The notes beneath the pieces were generated by a model. That model searched no databases. It was not told the origin of the DNA and saw only the letters and a list, made by a program, of their open reading frames with translations. This document shows positions 46,481 to 54,885 of a DNA stretch of 64,000 nt, piece by piece. Each line of letters begins with the position of its first letter. Position 1 is the stretch's first letter. The DNA is taken from assembly GCF_000829515.1 (NCBI RefSeq), contig NZ_JXRR01000014.1:558001-622000 (forward strand), written 5' to 3'. Source of the stretch: Jeotgalibacillus campisalis (GTDB lineage: Bacteria; Bacillota; Bacilli; Bacillales; Jeotgalibacillaceae). The position numbers were made by a program, and so were the translations under genes.

Positions 46481-47509
46481 TTAAAGAATTGACTGTACAA
46501 CGAGAGACTTAAGTTTTTCTCCCCGTTCTTGATACTTAACTAAATGCCCGTTCAATTCCATTTGACCTCTTCCATCGTATTCCTTTACCAGGTCCAATGT
46601 CTTTGCCGTAAACCCCCAATTCATACATCCTGATAACCAAACCAGGGACTGCAGCCGCACTAAATTTTCTTTATTCAGAAACTCCTCAGGGCCGTACCCT
46701 TTTAATAAGCATTGAGCAAGTTTCGGAGATCCCACATTACTTCCTATTCCATCTGGTCTTGAGTACCACTTAATAAGCCACGCCAGCCCTTCTATTCGAT
46801 CTGTATAGCTAATGTGTTCAAAATCAATGATACCGGTTATGGCATCTCTTTCATCCCACAGAATATTGAGTGGATTTAGATCGGACTGCATAATGAAATC
46901 AAAATTCGAGGCAGCTGACCGCTCTATATGGTGTTCAGCTGTTTGTAAATAAGTGTGAAGAATGGATCTTTGCTGGCCATTAATGATGGAGCCCGCCATT
47001 GCAGTTCTAATCATCTCTATAAATTTACCATATCCAGTAAGGTGGGAAACCTTAGGTAAAGATGCACTGTATGTATAAGTCTTTGCATGATATCCGCGTA
47101 CCATCTTTCCCATTTTATAAGCGACTTCTTCGGTACACTGAGTGATATGTCTCCCTTCCATCCATTCGAAGAGGAGAAACCGGTAAGCAGAATCTTTCCA
47201 GCTCAAATGAATGTACGGATTTCCATCAGCTGGTGGTTTCCGGCGCATAAATGGGATCTCGTTTTCATTTAAGAAATCACAAAACCTCATCTGTTCTGTC
47301 AGAATATCATCCGTCAATTCTCCAAATACGTCATGATCATAGCGGTGGGAGCCTACGAATCTCGCAGAATAATAGTTATTTTCTAACTGAATTTGAAAAT
47401 GGTGATCTCCATGAAAATTCTCAACCAGTTTTTCAACCCTCGTAAGCGCTTTTGGATTTTCCCCATATGCTTCAAGTGCAGTACAAATCATATTTTTCTC
47501 GTTACTCAC
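46481..47509 (-). CDS. APH-family phosphotransferase
   Basis: About 342 residues of kinase-like fold. The catalytic loop is MQSDLNPLNILW (normally HGD-x4-N; His is Gln here, Asp and Asn kept), and the metal motif is IDFEHI. Its substrate could be an aminoglycoside, homoserine, choline or spore component; not decidable. GTG 47509 with AGGAGG 6 nt upstream; the frame extends further without an RBS. Confidence 0.72.
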   Translation of the reverse strand: MSNEKNMICTALEAYGENPKALTRVEKLVENFHGDHHFQIQLENNYYSARFVGSHRYDHDVFGELTDDILTEQMRFCDFLNENEIPFMRRKPPADGNPYIHLSWKDSAYRFLLFEWMEGRHITQCTEEVAYKMGKMVRGYHAKTYTYSASLPKVSHLTGYGKFIEMIRTAMAGSIINGQQRSILHTYLQTAEHHIERSAASNFDFIMQSDLNPLNILWDERDAITGIIDFEHISYTDRIEGLAWLIKWYSRPDGIGSNVGSPKLAQCLLKGYGPEEFLNKENLVRLQSLVWLSGCMNWGFTAKTLDLVKEYDGRGQMELNGHLVKYQERGEKLKSLVVQSIL

Positions 47510-47598
47510 GCGATGCCTCCTAACGGCAATTATTAAAGAATATAATAATAAGCAGGTTCTCAACTTACATATCTAATCTGTATAATAAAGTACATCTC

Positions 47599-47775
47599 GC
47601 CTCTGTAGCTCAAGAAGGGAAGAGCGCCATAAAACATTGTAGCCGCGGGTCGCAAGATAAGGGATTCAGAAGCACCGAAAAGCAATTGAGCTGAGACGGG
47701 TGAAATTCCGTAGGGAAGCGTGTTCCCCTAGTCTATGCTTACGAAAGGAGTGCGGGTTCGAATCCCGTCAGAGGC
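47599..47775 (+). ncRNA. 177-nt tRNA-shaped RNA with enlarged anticodon region
   Basis: Acceptor GCCTCTG / CAGAGGC (7 of 7 pairs), TA, D-arm GCTC-AAGAAGGGAA-GAGC, and T-arm GCGGG-TTCGAAT-CCCGT with exact tRNA spacing at the 3' end. Between D- and T-arms are about 126 nt instead of the usual 22. Candidate helices inside: ATA/TAT extended by GC/GC (about 47625-47631 with 47733-47737), GACGG/CCGT, and TAGGGAA/TTCCCCTA. TATAAT at 47581-47586 fits a promoter. No CCA is encoded, and no group I intron core is evident. Confidence 0.65.
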
Positions 47776-48114
47776 TTTTCTATTATAAGGATTCAAATTG
47801 GCTCATTTTCAAAGGTTTATCCTCCTCTCCATTATAATATTTAAAATGATAAAATACTTTAAAGAATGACATAGCGTTAAACTTAAATATTGTATTTGCT
47901 CTTTGAATTATATATTCTTAAAAAATTTCGTTAAGTGGTTTACTTAATTTTTTTGTTAAGTAAAACCTACTTAAAAATGATTCATTTTTGTCCTCTTCTT
48001 GTGTTCCCCCATGTATTAATTTCGTTATATATACGAATAGTCTATCGATAAGCCGGTCCCCCTTCCTTTCATTAACGATCTCCAGGCTGATTGCAGCGAA
48101 AAGCAGTTAACTAA
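47776..48114. other. gene-free stretch right of the tRNA-like RNA
   Basis: No gene seen. AT-rich, containing the palindrome at 47931-47974. It looks like the scar of a mobile element together with the recombinase fragment and the holin. Confidence 0.5.
47931..47974. repeat. 44-bp nested AT-rich palindrome
   Basis: TTAAGTGGTTTACTTAA and TTAAGTAAAACCTACTTAA around a T-rich centre; the arms are complementary with two indels, and each arm is itself built of TTAAGT/ACTTAA. No gene adjoins it within 130 bp. Confidence 0.7.
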
Positions 48115-48153
48115 AAAAGAGACGGATTCACGAAGTGTGAATCCGTCTCTTTT
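48115..48153. terminator. strong terminator
   Basis: AAAAGAGACGGATTCAC / GTGAATCCGTCTCTTTT, 17 bp, loop GAAGT. It serves the minus-strand holin gene. Confidence 0.92.
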
Positions 48154-48177
48154 GCCTTCTTTCACCAGAGCATCTGT

Positions 48178-48456
48178 TTACTTTTTAGCTATCCTTCCTC
48201 TGGTCATGCCGGGACTTTTACTTCCCATTTCAAATAAACCAGTTGCGCTGAGCCCGGCTATGCCTCCAGCCCATAGCCTCAATGGAAGGTCCAGGTCTGC
48301 CAATGGTGCGGCTAAAAATCCGATCAGTACGCCTACTGCTAATGAAAGAAGCGGTATGTACTTTTTCGGTATCCTTACTAAACGTTTTACTACTTCAATT
48401 AATCCCAGGATGACCGGTGACAGGAGAGAAGCAAACATCAGTACCTCTGTCGTCAT
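48178..48456 (-). CDS. phage-type holin (A118-like)
   Basis: 92 residues, two to three membrane segments (about 8-25, 34-52, 62-80) and the phrase LPLRLWAGGIAGLSATGLFE, as in A118-like holins. Basic C-terminus RGRIAKK. No endolysin or other phage gene is adjacent, so it is either an orphan prophage remnant or domesticated. Confidence 0.75.
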   Translation of the reverse strand: MTTEVLMFASLLSPVILGLIEVVKRLVRIPKKYIPLLSLAVGVLIGFLAAPLADLDLPLRLWAGGIAGLSATGLFEMGSKSPGMTRGRIAKK

Positions 48457-48872
48457 TTTCGATCCACTCTCTTCCTCATAATATTTGGTGATTTGAAGGG
48501 CTTAGTCATCTATATGCTTGCTTCGTCGCTTTACATGCTTTTTTTATTGAGACAGTAGAAAATCTCCGGTTAAACCATTATCTTTCGTTCGAATTCATAT
48601 CCATGATACTTACTTTTCTTTTGTTTCGTATGAGGTTAACGAAAAGAATATCTGAATAATGCTAGTTTAAAATATTAATCCATATTGGTTAAAATAAGTT
48701 AATAATTAAAATCATGTTTACAAGATTAACTAACGTTAAAATATTAACTAAATTCTTTAATTGTCTTGTAAACTTGTTAACCGTTTATTTTTTTCTTATT
48801 TTATATAAATTAATTAACTTTACTTTTTTAACTAGAAAATGCTATTGTTAAATTAACTATTATTCAGATTGC
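48457..48872. other. AT-rich intergenic region with TTAACT repeats
   Basis: No gene. TTAAC/GTTAA-type motifs recur many times between 48685 and 48865, and a 10-bp inverted repeat flanks the centre (48716-48773). It is the control region of the LacI-type gene. Confidence 0.55.
48716..48773. promoter_or_regulatory. inverted repeat GTTTACAAGA / TCTTGTAAAC
   Basis: Perfect 10-bp arms at 48716-48725 and 48764-48773, 38 nt apart, 100 nt upstream of the LacI-type gene. Possible operators for its own product (inference). Confidence 0.5.
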
Positions 48873-49880
48873 GTGGTGAAACAAGTGAAAAATGAAAAAG
48901 TAACCCTTCAAACTCTTGCGAATGAACTCGGTGTTTCAAAAGTAGCGATATCTAAAGCGCTTAACGGAAAAAGCGGTGTAAGTGAAACACTGCGTCAGAA
49001 TGCCCTTCAACTTGCTCAAAAATTAGGCTACCCCCTCTCCATGAGTATTCCTGTACCAGAAGAGCTTGAAGAAAAAATAATAACTATCATCATCCATGAG
49101 CAGCATTTTGGGAAAGAAGGTTTTTTCTATCCGAATTTGTACAGGGAACTCACCCATAAACTCAATTTAACTGATCAGTATCAAAATAAACTTCATCTTG
49201 TCAATTCCGAAATGATCAATTCAGGAACGCTTCCTTTTAATTTGCAAAATTCAGATGGCTGCTTCATCATTGGTGAACTGCCTGTTTCCTATGTTCAAAT
49301 GATACAAAAAAAGATCCCAGCCACCATATTAATTGATTTCTCCCTCCCCTCCCTGTCTATTGATTCTATACAAACCGAAAATTACCGTGCGTCATACCAG
49401 CTAACTTCCTGGCTGATCGAACAGAACCACCGTAAACTGATCTTTGTGACCGATTCGAATGAAACCCGCAGTATGAAAGATCGCTTCTTCGGCTTTTTAA
49501 GCAGCTTGGATCAGGCTGACCTCCTTCCCTCTTCTATTGATAACGTTAAACTGAACTGGGAACAGGATGTCGATCTGAGTGATCTGCCTGATGCCTTCGT
49601 TTGTTCGAACGATCGTACAGCGATGATTCTTACAAATCATCTTCTTAAACACACGATTGCCGTACCTGATCAAGTGACCGTAGTCGGCTTTGAGGATACC
49701 GCATACAGTACGATGCTTGATCCAGCGATAACAACGATGCAGGTTGATTTGTCAGAGATGGCAAAAGAAGCAATGAAGCTGCTGGAAGATCGTTTTAAAC
49801 AGCCGGATCTTCTTCCGCAAACGCGTCTGTTATTTCCGCATTTACTTGAACGGCAGTCACATGCGGGCAAAGCAAGGTAA
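48873..49880 (+). CDS. LacI-family transcriptional regulator
   Basis: 335 residues. The N-terminal HTH VTLQTLANELGVSKVAISKALNGKSGVSETLR (about 10-41) and a periplasmic-binding-protein-like domain ending in DAFVCSNDRTA and VVGFEDTAYSTMLDPAITT are typical. The start is uncertain: tandem GTG at 48873/48876 or GTG 48885; none has a strong RBS. No sugar operon adjoins it, so its effector is unknown. Confidence 0.88.
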   Translation: MVKQVKNEKVTLQTLANELGVSKVAISKALNGKSGVSETLRQNALQLAQKLGYPLSMSIPVPEELEEKIITIIIHEQHFGKEGFFYPNLYRELTHKLNLTDQYQNKLHLVNSEMINSGTLPFNLQNSDGCFIIGELPVSYVQMIQKKIPATILIDFSLPSLSIDSIQTENYRASYQLTSWLIEQNHRKLIFVTDSNETRSMKDRFFGFLSSLDQADLLPSSIDNVKLNWEQDVDLSDLPDAFVCSNDRTAMILTNHLLKHTIAVPDQVTVVGFEDTAYSTMLDPAITTMQVDLSEMAKEAMKLLEDRFKQPDLLPQTRLLFPHLLERQSHAGKAR

Positions 49881-49926
49881 TACAGCAGTAGGAAAGTGAG
49901 ACAGCTGGAATAACAGCAATTCATAT

Positions 49927-49973
49927 AAAAAAGGCGGCACCTCGTTCAAAATCAAACGAGATGCCGCCTTTTC
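49927..49973. terminator. bidirectional terminator
   Basis: AAAAAAGGCGGCACCTCGTT / AACGAGATGCCGCCTTTT with one mismatch, between convergent LacI and polymerase genes. Confidence 0.92.
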
Positions 49974-50004
49974 TTTTTGTTGTTCGGTTGGAATTTAGAT
50001 CCTG

Positions 50005-51288
50005 CTATGCCTTATGCCCGCCAATCAAGGTTGATCGATGAACGGCCGTTCCGGCAGGTGTGTAGGAAACGGCGCGCAGAAGCGATTTAGATCCGTATTT
50101 GTTTCGAATGGAGTCCATGACATAACCCAGTTGAATCTGCTTTGCTTTTTTCTCATTAAATAAGTCCAGCTGCATGTTTGCATCGGAAACAATTTTAGAA
50201 AGCGTAATGCTGATTTGTCTGACGGTCCGGTCCTTTTCGTAAAACTCGTTGAATAAAAGCAGGCACACCTCGTAAATTTCCTGTGTAATATTGGTTGGGA
50301 CCTCTATGCTTTTTTCTCTTGAAAAGCCGCCGCCGCCCTCGTCCTTGCTGTAGCCGATGCCGAGCGAGATGGTTCTCCCTGCTTTTTTGGCATCCCTCGC
50401 CCGTTTTGCCACATCCTCACACATTTCCAGAATGACATGCTTCACTTCTTTTGGATCTTTATAATCCCGCATTAAAATTTGGCTTTTTCCATAGCTGACC
50501 TGAGCCTGTTTTTGTGTCACGGCTGCGCCTGATAAATCACTGTGATCGATTCCCCAGGCATGATAATATAGTTGATTGCCTAAAATTCCGAATTCTTTTT
50601 CCAGTGTGTCCAAACGATGATTGGCCAGTTCTCCGATTGTAAAGATTCCCATACGGTTCAAGCGTTTTTCAACCCGTCTGCCAATGCCCCACATTTCGGA
50701 AAGCGGTCTGACCGGCCACAGCTTTGACTGCACATCGCTGTATTCCCACCTCGCTATGCCGCTGGCTGCTTTTTTGCTTTCCAAGTCGAGTGCAAGCTTG
50801 CTCATAAGTGGATTGGGACCAATGCCGATCGTACAGTACAGCCCGTATTCCTTCATCATATCGTCCTGAATCATTTGAGCGATTTTTTCCGGACTTCCCC
50901 ACAAACTCTCTACTTTATCAAGCCGCAGGAAAGATTCATCTACTGAATAAGTGTGGACAAACTCCGGAGGCACGTACCTCCAGTATAGTTTTGTGATTTC
51001 AACAGACATTTGCATGAAGTGGCGCATATTAGGGTTCACAATATGGATGCCCGCACCGCGCGGGATTTCATAGTGTCTTGAGCCCGTTTTAATATTAAAA
51101 TCCTTCTTCAGCATAGGAGAAGCCGCGAGCACTACGCTGCCGGATGCTTCGGTGTTTCCAACAACAGCCAGATAGCATGTTAAGGGGTCGAGCTTCATTT
51201 CCACCGCTGCACAGCTGGCATAAAATGATTTCATGTCAATACAGGCATAGACACGTTTGGGATACATTGAATAATCCATTATCTTCAC
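50005..51288 (-). CDS. yqjW: Y-family translesion DNA polymerase
   Basis: 427 residues. Catalytic CIDMKSFYASCAAVE (Asp near residue 17) and YSVDESFLRL (Asp-Glu near 115) are the Y-family metal ligands; helix-hairpin-helix MWGIGRRVEKRLNRMGI follows, and a little-finger domain ends the protein. It matches UvrX/YqjW. It lies 6 nt downstream of the YolD-like gene and is part of the LexA-controlled operon. Confidence 0.93.
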   Translation of the reverse strand: MKIMDYSMYPKRVYACIDMKSFYASCAAVEMKLDPLTCYLAVVGNTEASGSVVLAASPMLKKDFNIKTGSRHYEIPRGAGIHIVNPNMRHFMQMSVEITKLYWRYVPPEFVHTYSVDESFLRLDKVESLWGSPEKIAQMIQDDMMKEYGLYCTIGIGPNPLMSKLALDLESKKAASGIARWEYSDVQSKLWPVRPLSEMWGIGRRVEKRLNRMGIFTIGELANHRLDTLEKEFGILGNQLYYHAWGIDHSDLSGAAVTQKQAQVSYGKSQILMRDYKDPKEVKHVILEMCEDVAKRARDAKKAGRTISLGIGYSKDEGGGGFSREKSIEVPTNITQEIYEVCLLLFNEFYEKDRTVRQISITLSKIVSDANMQLDLFNEKKAKQIQLGYVMDSIRNKYGSKSLLRAVSYTPAGTAVHRSTLIGGHKA

Positions 51289-51294
51289 CTTTTC

Positions 51295-51645
51295 TTAAAG
51301 AGGAATAATTTCATCCAGATTCATAACACTAAGAAGATTGTCAAAAGAAATGATGTGTTCTTGGTGCTTTTCATCATAAATTCGGTAATGTCTATTGTGG
51401 TAGTCAACAAAGTGAACATACCCTCTCATTTGAGCAACGGCTTTGTGTTGAAAAAATGTAAACTCTGAAAAAAAGTTGTATTCCATTGCTGCCAGAATGC
51501 TTTGTTCATTTTCTTCGATTTGCTGTTCGTCCAAAATCGGTTTTGGAACCTGTTTGTATTCTTCCTTTGCTTCGCTTAACAATTGAGCGAACTCCGGCAG
51601 AATCATTGCAGATTGCCATTTAATATCTCCCCTGTCACGATTCAT
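51295..51645 (-). CDS. yqjX: YolD-like protein
   Basis: 116 residues with the YolD domain (RGDIKWQSAMILPEF, GYVHFVDYHNRHYRI). YolD-like proteins regularly precede Y-family polymerases and are thought to be functional partners, like UmuD. RBS AGAGGGGG before ATG 51645. First gene of the SOS operon. Confidence 0.9.
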   Translation of the reverse strand: MNRDRGDIKWQSAMILPEFAQLLSEAKEEYKQVPKPILDEQQIEENEQSILAAMEYNFFSEFTFFQHKAVAQMRGYVHFVDYHNRHYRIYDEKHQEHIISFDNLLSVMNLDEIIPL

Positions 51646-51700
51646 GTAAAGTCCCCCTCTCTTATACTTACTTTTTTACTTGATGCTTATACTGTATTAT

Positions 51701-51714
51701 AGAACAAATGTTCG
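51701..51714 (-). promoter_or_regulatory. LexA (SOS) box
   Basis: Minus strand CGAACATTTGTTCT, against the B. subtilis consensus CGAACRNRYGTTYG. It overlaps the TATAAT of the polymerase operon promoter, an ideal repressor position. Confidence 0.85.
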
Positions 51715-51925
51715 TAAAATAAACCACTATCTAAAAAATAATCTTTTTTTATCGTTAAATTCTTCAGCCAATCTTGCCATATTTTACTGACACTGTTTTT
51801 CTTCTGTTAAAAAAACCCACGACTACTTTGTTGGAAAGCGGGGTATAAAAGAGAGAACCATTCATTTCGTACCTGGCGCTTAGCTTTCTTTGCTGAATAA
51901 GGAGAGCCGGGTGGGAGGTGATGAG

Positions 51926-52117
51926 ATGAGTAAACTATATGGGATTGAGAAATTGACTGAATATCTTGCATCAAAAAATTACCCTCTTTCTGATGAGATG
52001 ATTCGCACTCTAATCCATAAAAAAATAATTCCTCATCAAAACCCGGTTAAAGGAATGTATTCATTTGATATGAATCATATTGACTGGTGGGTAAATGAAC
52101 AACGATCAAAAAAGTGA
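51926..52117 (+). CDS. small HTH-like protein
   Basis: 63 residues. LYGIEKLTEYLASKNYPLSDEMIRTLIHKKIIPH resembles an excisionase-type winged helix, and NHIDWWVNEQRSKK is a basic tail. ATG 51926 with GGGAGGTGATG upstream. It may be a DNA-binding protein; the target is unknown. Confidence 0.6.
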   Translation: MSKLYGIEKLTEYLASKNYPLSDEMIRTLIHKKIIPHQNPVKGMYSFDMNHIDWWVNEQRSKK

Positions 52118-52122
52118 AAAAT

Positions 52123-52149
52123 AAGGCCCCGCTTTTATTGCGGGGCTTT
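52123..52149 (+). terminator. terminator between small gene and GDSL lipase
   Basis: GCCCCGC / GCGGGGC stem with TTTTATT loop and short T-run. The lipase RBS is 8 nt beyond it. Confidence 0.75.
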
Positions 52150-52167
52150 ATCCATGCGGAGGTTTGT

Positions 52168-52872
52168 ATGAAAAAAGCAATTGTAGTTGGTTTTATTTTA
52201 TTTATGCTCATCATCGCAGGAGCAGTGCTCGCTGGAGGACTAAAGAATGAGGAGCAGCCTATTGAGCATAAGGAAATGGTCGCTTTGGGGGATTCTCTCA
52301 CGCGCGGTGTGGGCGATCAGGGACAGGGATATTCAGACAATCTTGAAAATTTATTGACGAAAAATCAGCATCAGACGGTTACCGTTCATAACTACGGTAT
52401 TCCCGGTCAGCAGTCTGACGGTCTTCTTGAGCAGATCAAGGACGAAAATATTCGTGAAAGAATAAATAAAGCAGAATATGTCATCATGTTCATTGGTACG
52501 AATGATCTAATTGAAGGAAATGGCGGTGATCTAACCGATCTCGATCTGCCTGCCATTGAGCGCAGCAAAAACGATTATGAATCCAATATAAAAGAAATTT
52601 TGAGCATTATTCGAGATGAAAATCAAACCGTACCAATTTTAATGCTTGGTCTCTATAATCCTTATCCAGATATGGAAGAGCTCAATGAAATTGTCCAGGA
52701 CTGGAACCGCACGACTGTCCAAGTTATTGATAAGAAAGAAAAAATAAAATTTATTTCAACGATTGGATTATTTGAAGAAAAATCCACCGAATACTTTAGT
52801 GACAAGCTTCACCCTAATCATAAAGGCTACATGCTCATTACCGAAAAAATCGTGGAAGAATATGATTTTTAA
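52168..52872 (+). CDS. GDSL/SGNH lipase, YpmR-like
   Basis: 234 residues. An N-terminal hydrophobic segment (5-24) acts as signal or anchor. GDSLTRG carries the Ser nucleophile, GTNDL the Gly/Asn block, and DKLHPNHKGY the catalytic Asp and His. It is probably outside the cell membrane. ATG 52168 with GGAGG 6 nt upstream; the longer frame starts inside the terminator and is not used. Similar to B. subtilis YpmR. Confidence 0.85.
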   Translation: MKKAIVVGFILFMLIIAGAVLAGGLKNEEQPIEHKEMVALGDSLTRGVGDQGQGYSDNLENLLTKNQHQTVTVHNYGIPGQQSDGLLEQIKDENIRERINKAEYVIMFIGTNDLIEGNGGDLTDLDLPAIERSKNDYESNIKEILSIIRDENQTVPILMLGLYNPYPDMEELNEIVQDWNRTTVQVIDKKEKIKFISTIGLFEEKSTEYFSDKLHPNHKGYMLITEKIVEEYDF

Positions 52873-52884
52873 CTCCGAACTGCA

Positions 52885-52916
52885 GCTCAATCTATTCTAA
52901 ATAGATTGAGCTTTTC
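52885..52916. terminator. bidirectional terminator
   Basis: GCTCAATCTATT / AATAGATTGAGC with a 3-nt loop and TTTTC, between convergent lipase and YitT-like genes. Confidence 0.9.
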
Positions 52917-53479
52917 TATGTATCCCGAACCATCCATGACGTTGTCAATCCCACCAGGCAAATGACGAGACAGGAATACAGAAAGCTTTCAAACCCCACA
53001 ATCCTGTACCCGAGCAGCACGACAAAACCGTCTACTATAAAAATAACCACCCCGACATTAATCTTTACTACTGAGGCAATCATCTGAGCAAGCAAGTCTG
53101 TTCCGCCTGTACTGGTCTCTTGCCTCAGCATGGTGCCAATCCCTACTCCTATAAATAGGCCTCCAAGAATCGCACTAAGCGGCAGAGACAGATCAAACCA
53201 GTACCGCATGGGAGAAAGCCAATCAATAAAAAGGGAAGAAACCAGTAATCCATGCAGACTGTTGTAAAAATACATCCGTTTTTTAAACCATGCATAAATA
53301 AATAAGGGCACACTTAAAAAAATCATGGATAATCCCGCCTGTATATCCCAAAAATAATGTAGAATTAAGGCGAGGCCAATCATCCCGCCATCAAGCAGCT
53401 GGTATGGGACAAGAAAAGCATTTACACCAAGGCTGAGAAAAAGGCTCCCAAGTAGGACTGCTGCGCTTTTTTTAACCAC
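52916..53479 (-). CDS. YitT-family membrane protein, short form
   Basis: 187 residues with five or six helices and the family features FLVPYQLLDGGMIGLALIL and STGGTDLLAQMI. It lacks the C-terminal DUF2179 domain that most YitT proteins carry, ending at residue 187. Function unknown. Ribosome site near ATG 53479 is AAAGGGGAAAGA. Confidence 0.82.
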   Translation of the reverse strand: MVKKSAAVLLGSLFLSLGVNAFLVPYQLLDGGMIGLALILHYFWDIQAGLSMIFLSVPLFIYAWFKKRMYFYNSLHGLLVSSLFIDWLSPMRYWFDLSLPLSAILGGLFIGVGIGTMLRQETSTGGTDLLAQMIASVVKINVGVVIFIVDGFVVLLGYRIVGFESFLYSCLVICLVGLTTSWMVRDT

Positions 53480-53634
53480 ATCTTTCCCCTTCTGCTTTTT
53501 ATTTTTGATTATTTTCTCTTCCTCAAATATGAAAGGTCAAAGCGGAACAAATGCTGAGGCGGCCGGGCTTTTTTTACATACGCTATATGAATAAAGCCTG
53601 TTTTTAAAAATATGTTATGAAGTGAGAGGGTACG

Positions 53635-54762
53635 ATGAACACAATTCTGTTAAAAAACGCCTTAATCTATCCAATTACAGCTCCTATAATGGAATATGGA
53701 GATGTACTTATTGAGAATGGAATCATTATCGAAGTTAACGATACCATCATTCCTCCCAAAAATTGTACCGTTTACGATTGTTCCGGGCAGCATCTGATGC
53801 CCGGAATGATTGATGTGCACACTCATCTTGGACTTTATGATGAAGGAACAGGCTGGGCGGGCAATGATGCTAATGAATCGATTGAGCCCCTAACTCCGCA
53901 TATCCGGGCAATTGATGGAATCTACCCCCTGGATGAGGGCTTTCGCAATGCGATTGCCCATGGTATTACCACTGTGAATGTTCTGCCCGGAAGCGCCAAT
54001 GTGATTGGCGGTGTTAGTGCGGTTATTAAAACATATGGAAAAACCATTCAATCTATGATTGTAAATGAAGCATCCGGTCTGAAGCTTGCGCTCGGGGAAA
54101 ATCCAAAACGAATGCATTCTAACGGCAATAACGATTCCATTACACGAATGGGGATCATGGGCATGCTGCGAGAAGCATTTTATCATGCGAAGCATTGCAG
54201 TTCACCTGAAGATTTACGGCTTTCCCCCATCAAAAAAGCATTAAACCGGGAAATTCCTGTCCGCGTTCATGCGCACCGTGCAGATGATATCGTCTCAGCC
54301 ATTCGTTTTGCTGAAGAGTTTCAATTAGATTTGCGCATCGAGCATTGCACAGAAGGTCATTTAATTATAGAAGAGCTGAAGCGTTCCAACAGCAAAGTTT
54401 GTATAGGACCAACCTTTACCCGGAAATCAAAGGTGGAACTTAAAAACAAATCATGGAAAACCTATCATCAGCTTGCAGACGAGGGAATTGATATTTCGAT
54501 TACAACAGATCATCCGTATACACCTATTCAATATTTAAATGTATGTGCTGCTATTGCAGTAAGAGAAGGACTATCCATAGAAAAAGCACTCGAGGCCGTT
54601 ACGATGGGACCTGCGAGAAACCTGGGAATTGATAAGACTGTAGGCAGTATCGAGTCTGGAAAAGAAGCGGATTTAGTTCTCTGGAGCCAGCATCCATTTC
54701 ATTTTATGGCAAAGCCGACTTTTACAATGATTAAAGGAATGATGGTCTATCAAAGCGAATAA
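53635..54762 (+). CDS. imidazolonepropionase-like amidohydrolase
   Basis: 375 residues, metal-dependent TIM barrel. Metal ligands: HTH in DVHTHLG (His62, His64), VHAHRADDI, IEHCTEGH and Asp in TTDHPYTP. The C-terminus is the usual GSIESGKEADLVLW. Substrate unknown; it could be a cyclic amide or dipeptide. GAGAGG precedes ATG 53635. It lies before the GNAT leader with 125 nt between. Confidence 0.85.
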   Translation: MNTILLKNALIYPITAPIMEYGDVLIENGIIIEVNDTIIPPKNCTVYDCSGQHLMPGMIDVHTHLGLYDEGTGWAGNDANESIEPLTPHIRAIDGIYPLDEGFRNAIAHGITTVNVLPGSANVIGGVSAVIKTYGKTIQSMIVNEASGLKLALGENPKRMHSNGNNDSITRMGIMGMLREAFYHAKHCSSPEDLRLSPIKKALNREIPVRVHAHRADDIVSAIRFAEEFQLDLRIEHCTEGHLIIEELKRSNSKVCIGPTFTRKSKVELKNKSWKTYHQLADEGIDISITTDHPYTPIQYLNVCAAIAVREGLSIEKALEAVTMGPARNLGIDKTVGSIESGKEADLVLWSQHPFHFMAKPTFTMIKGMMVYQSE

Positions 54763-54885
54763 ACTATTTACAAATTTCACACAAAAAAAGTACTAAAAAA
54801 CTATTTTCAAAACACATTATTTTTTGTATGATTTAAATGCAAATATGTAGAACAAACTACTGTTAGTTTTAATACAATGATGCCA

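Noticed and set aside
47599-47775. Group I intron in a tRNA gene
   Set aside because: The insert is too short (about 100-126 nt) and lacks recognisable P/Q/R/S core elements such as the GACTA and ATAGTCC segments.
47599-47775. tmRNA
   Set aside because: No tag-peptide reading frame, no conserved GGGG-x-G...TTCGAC 5' end, and half the usual length.
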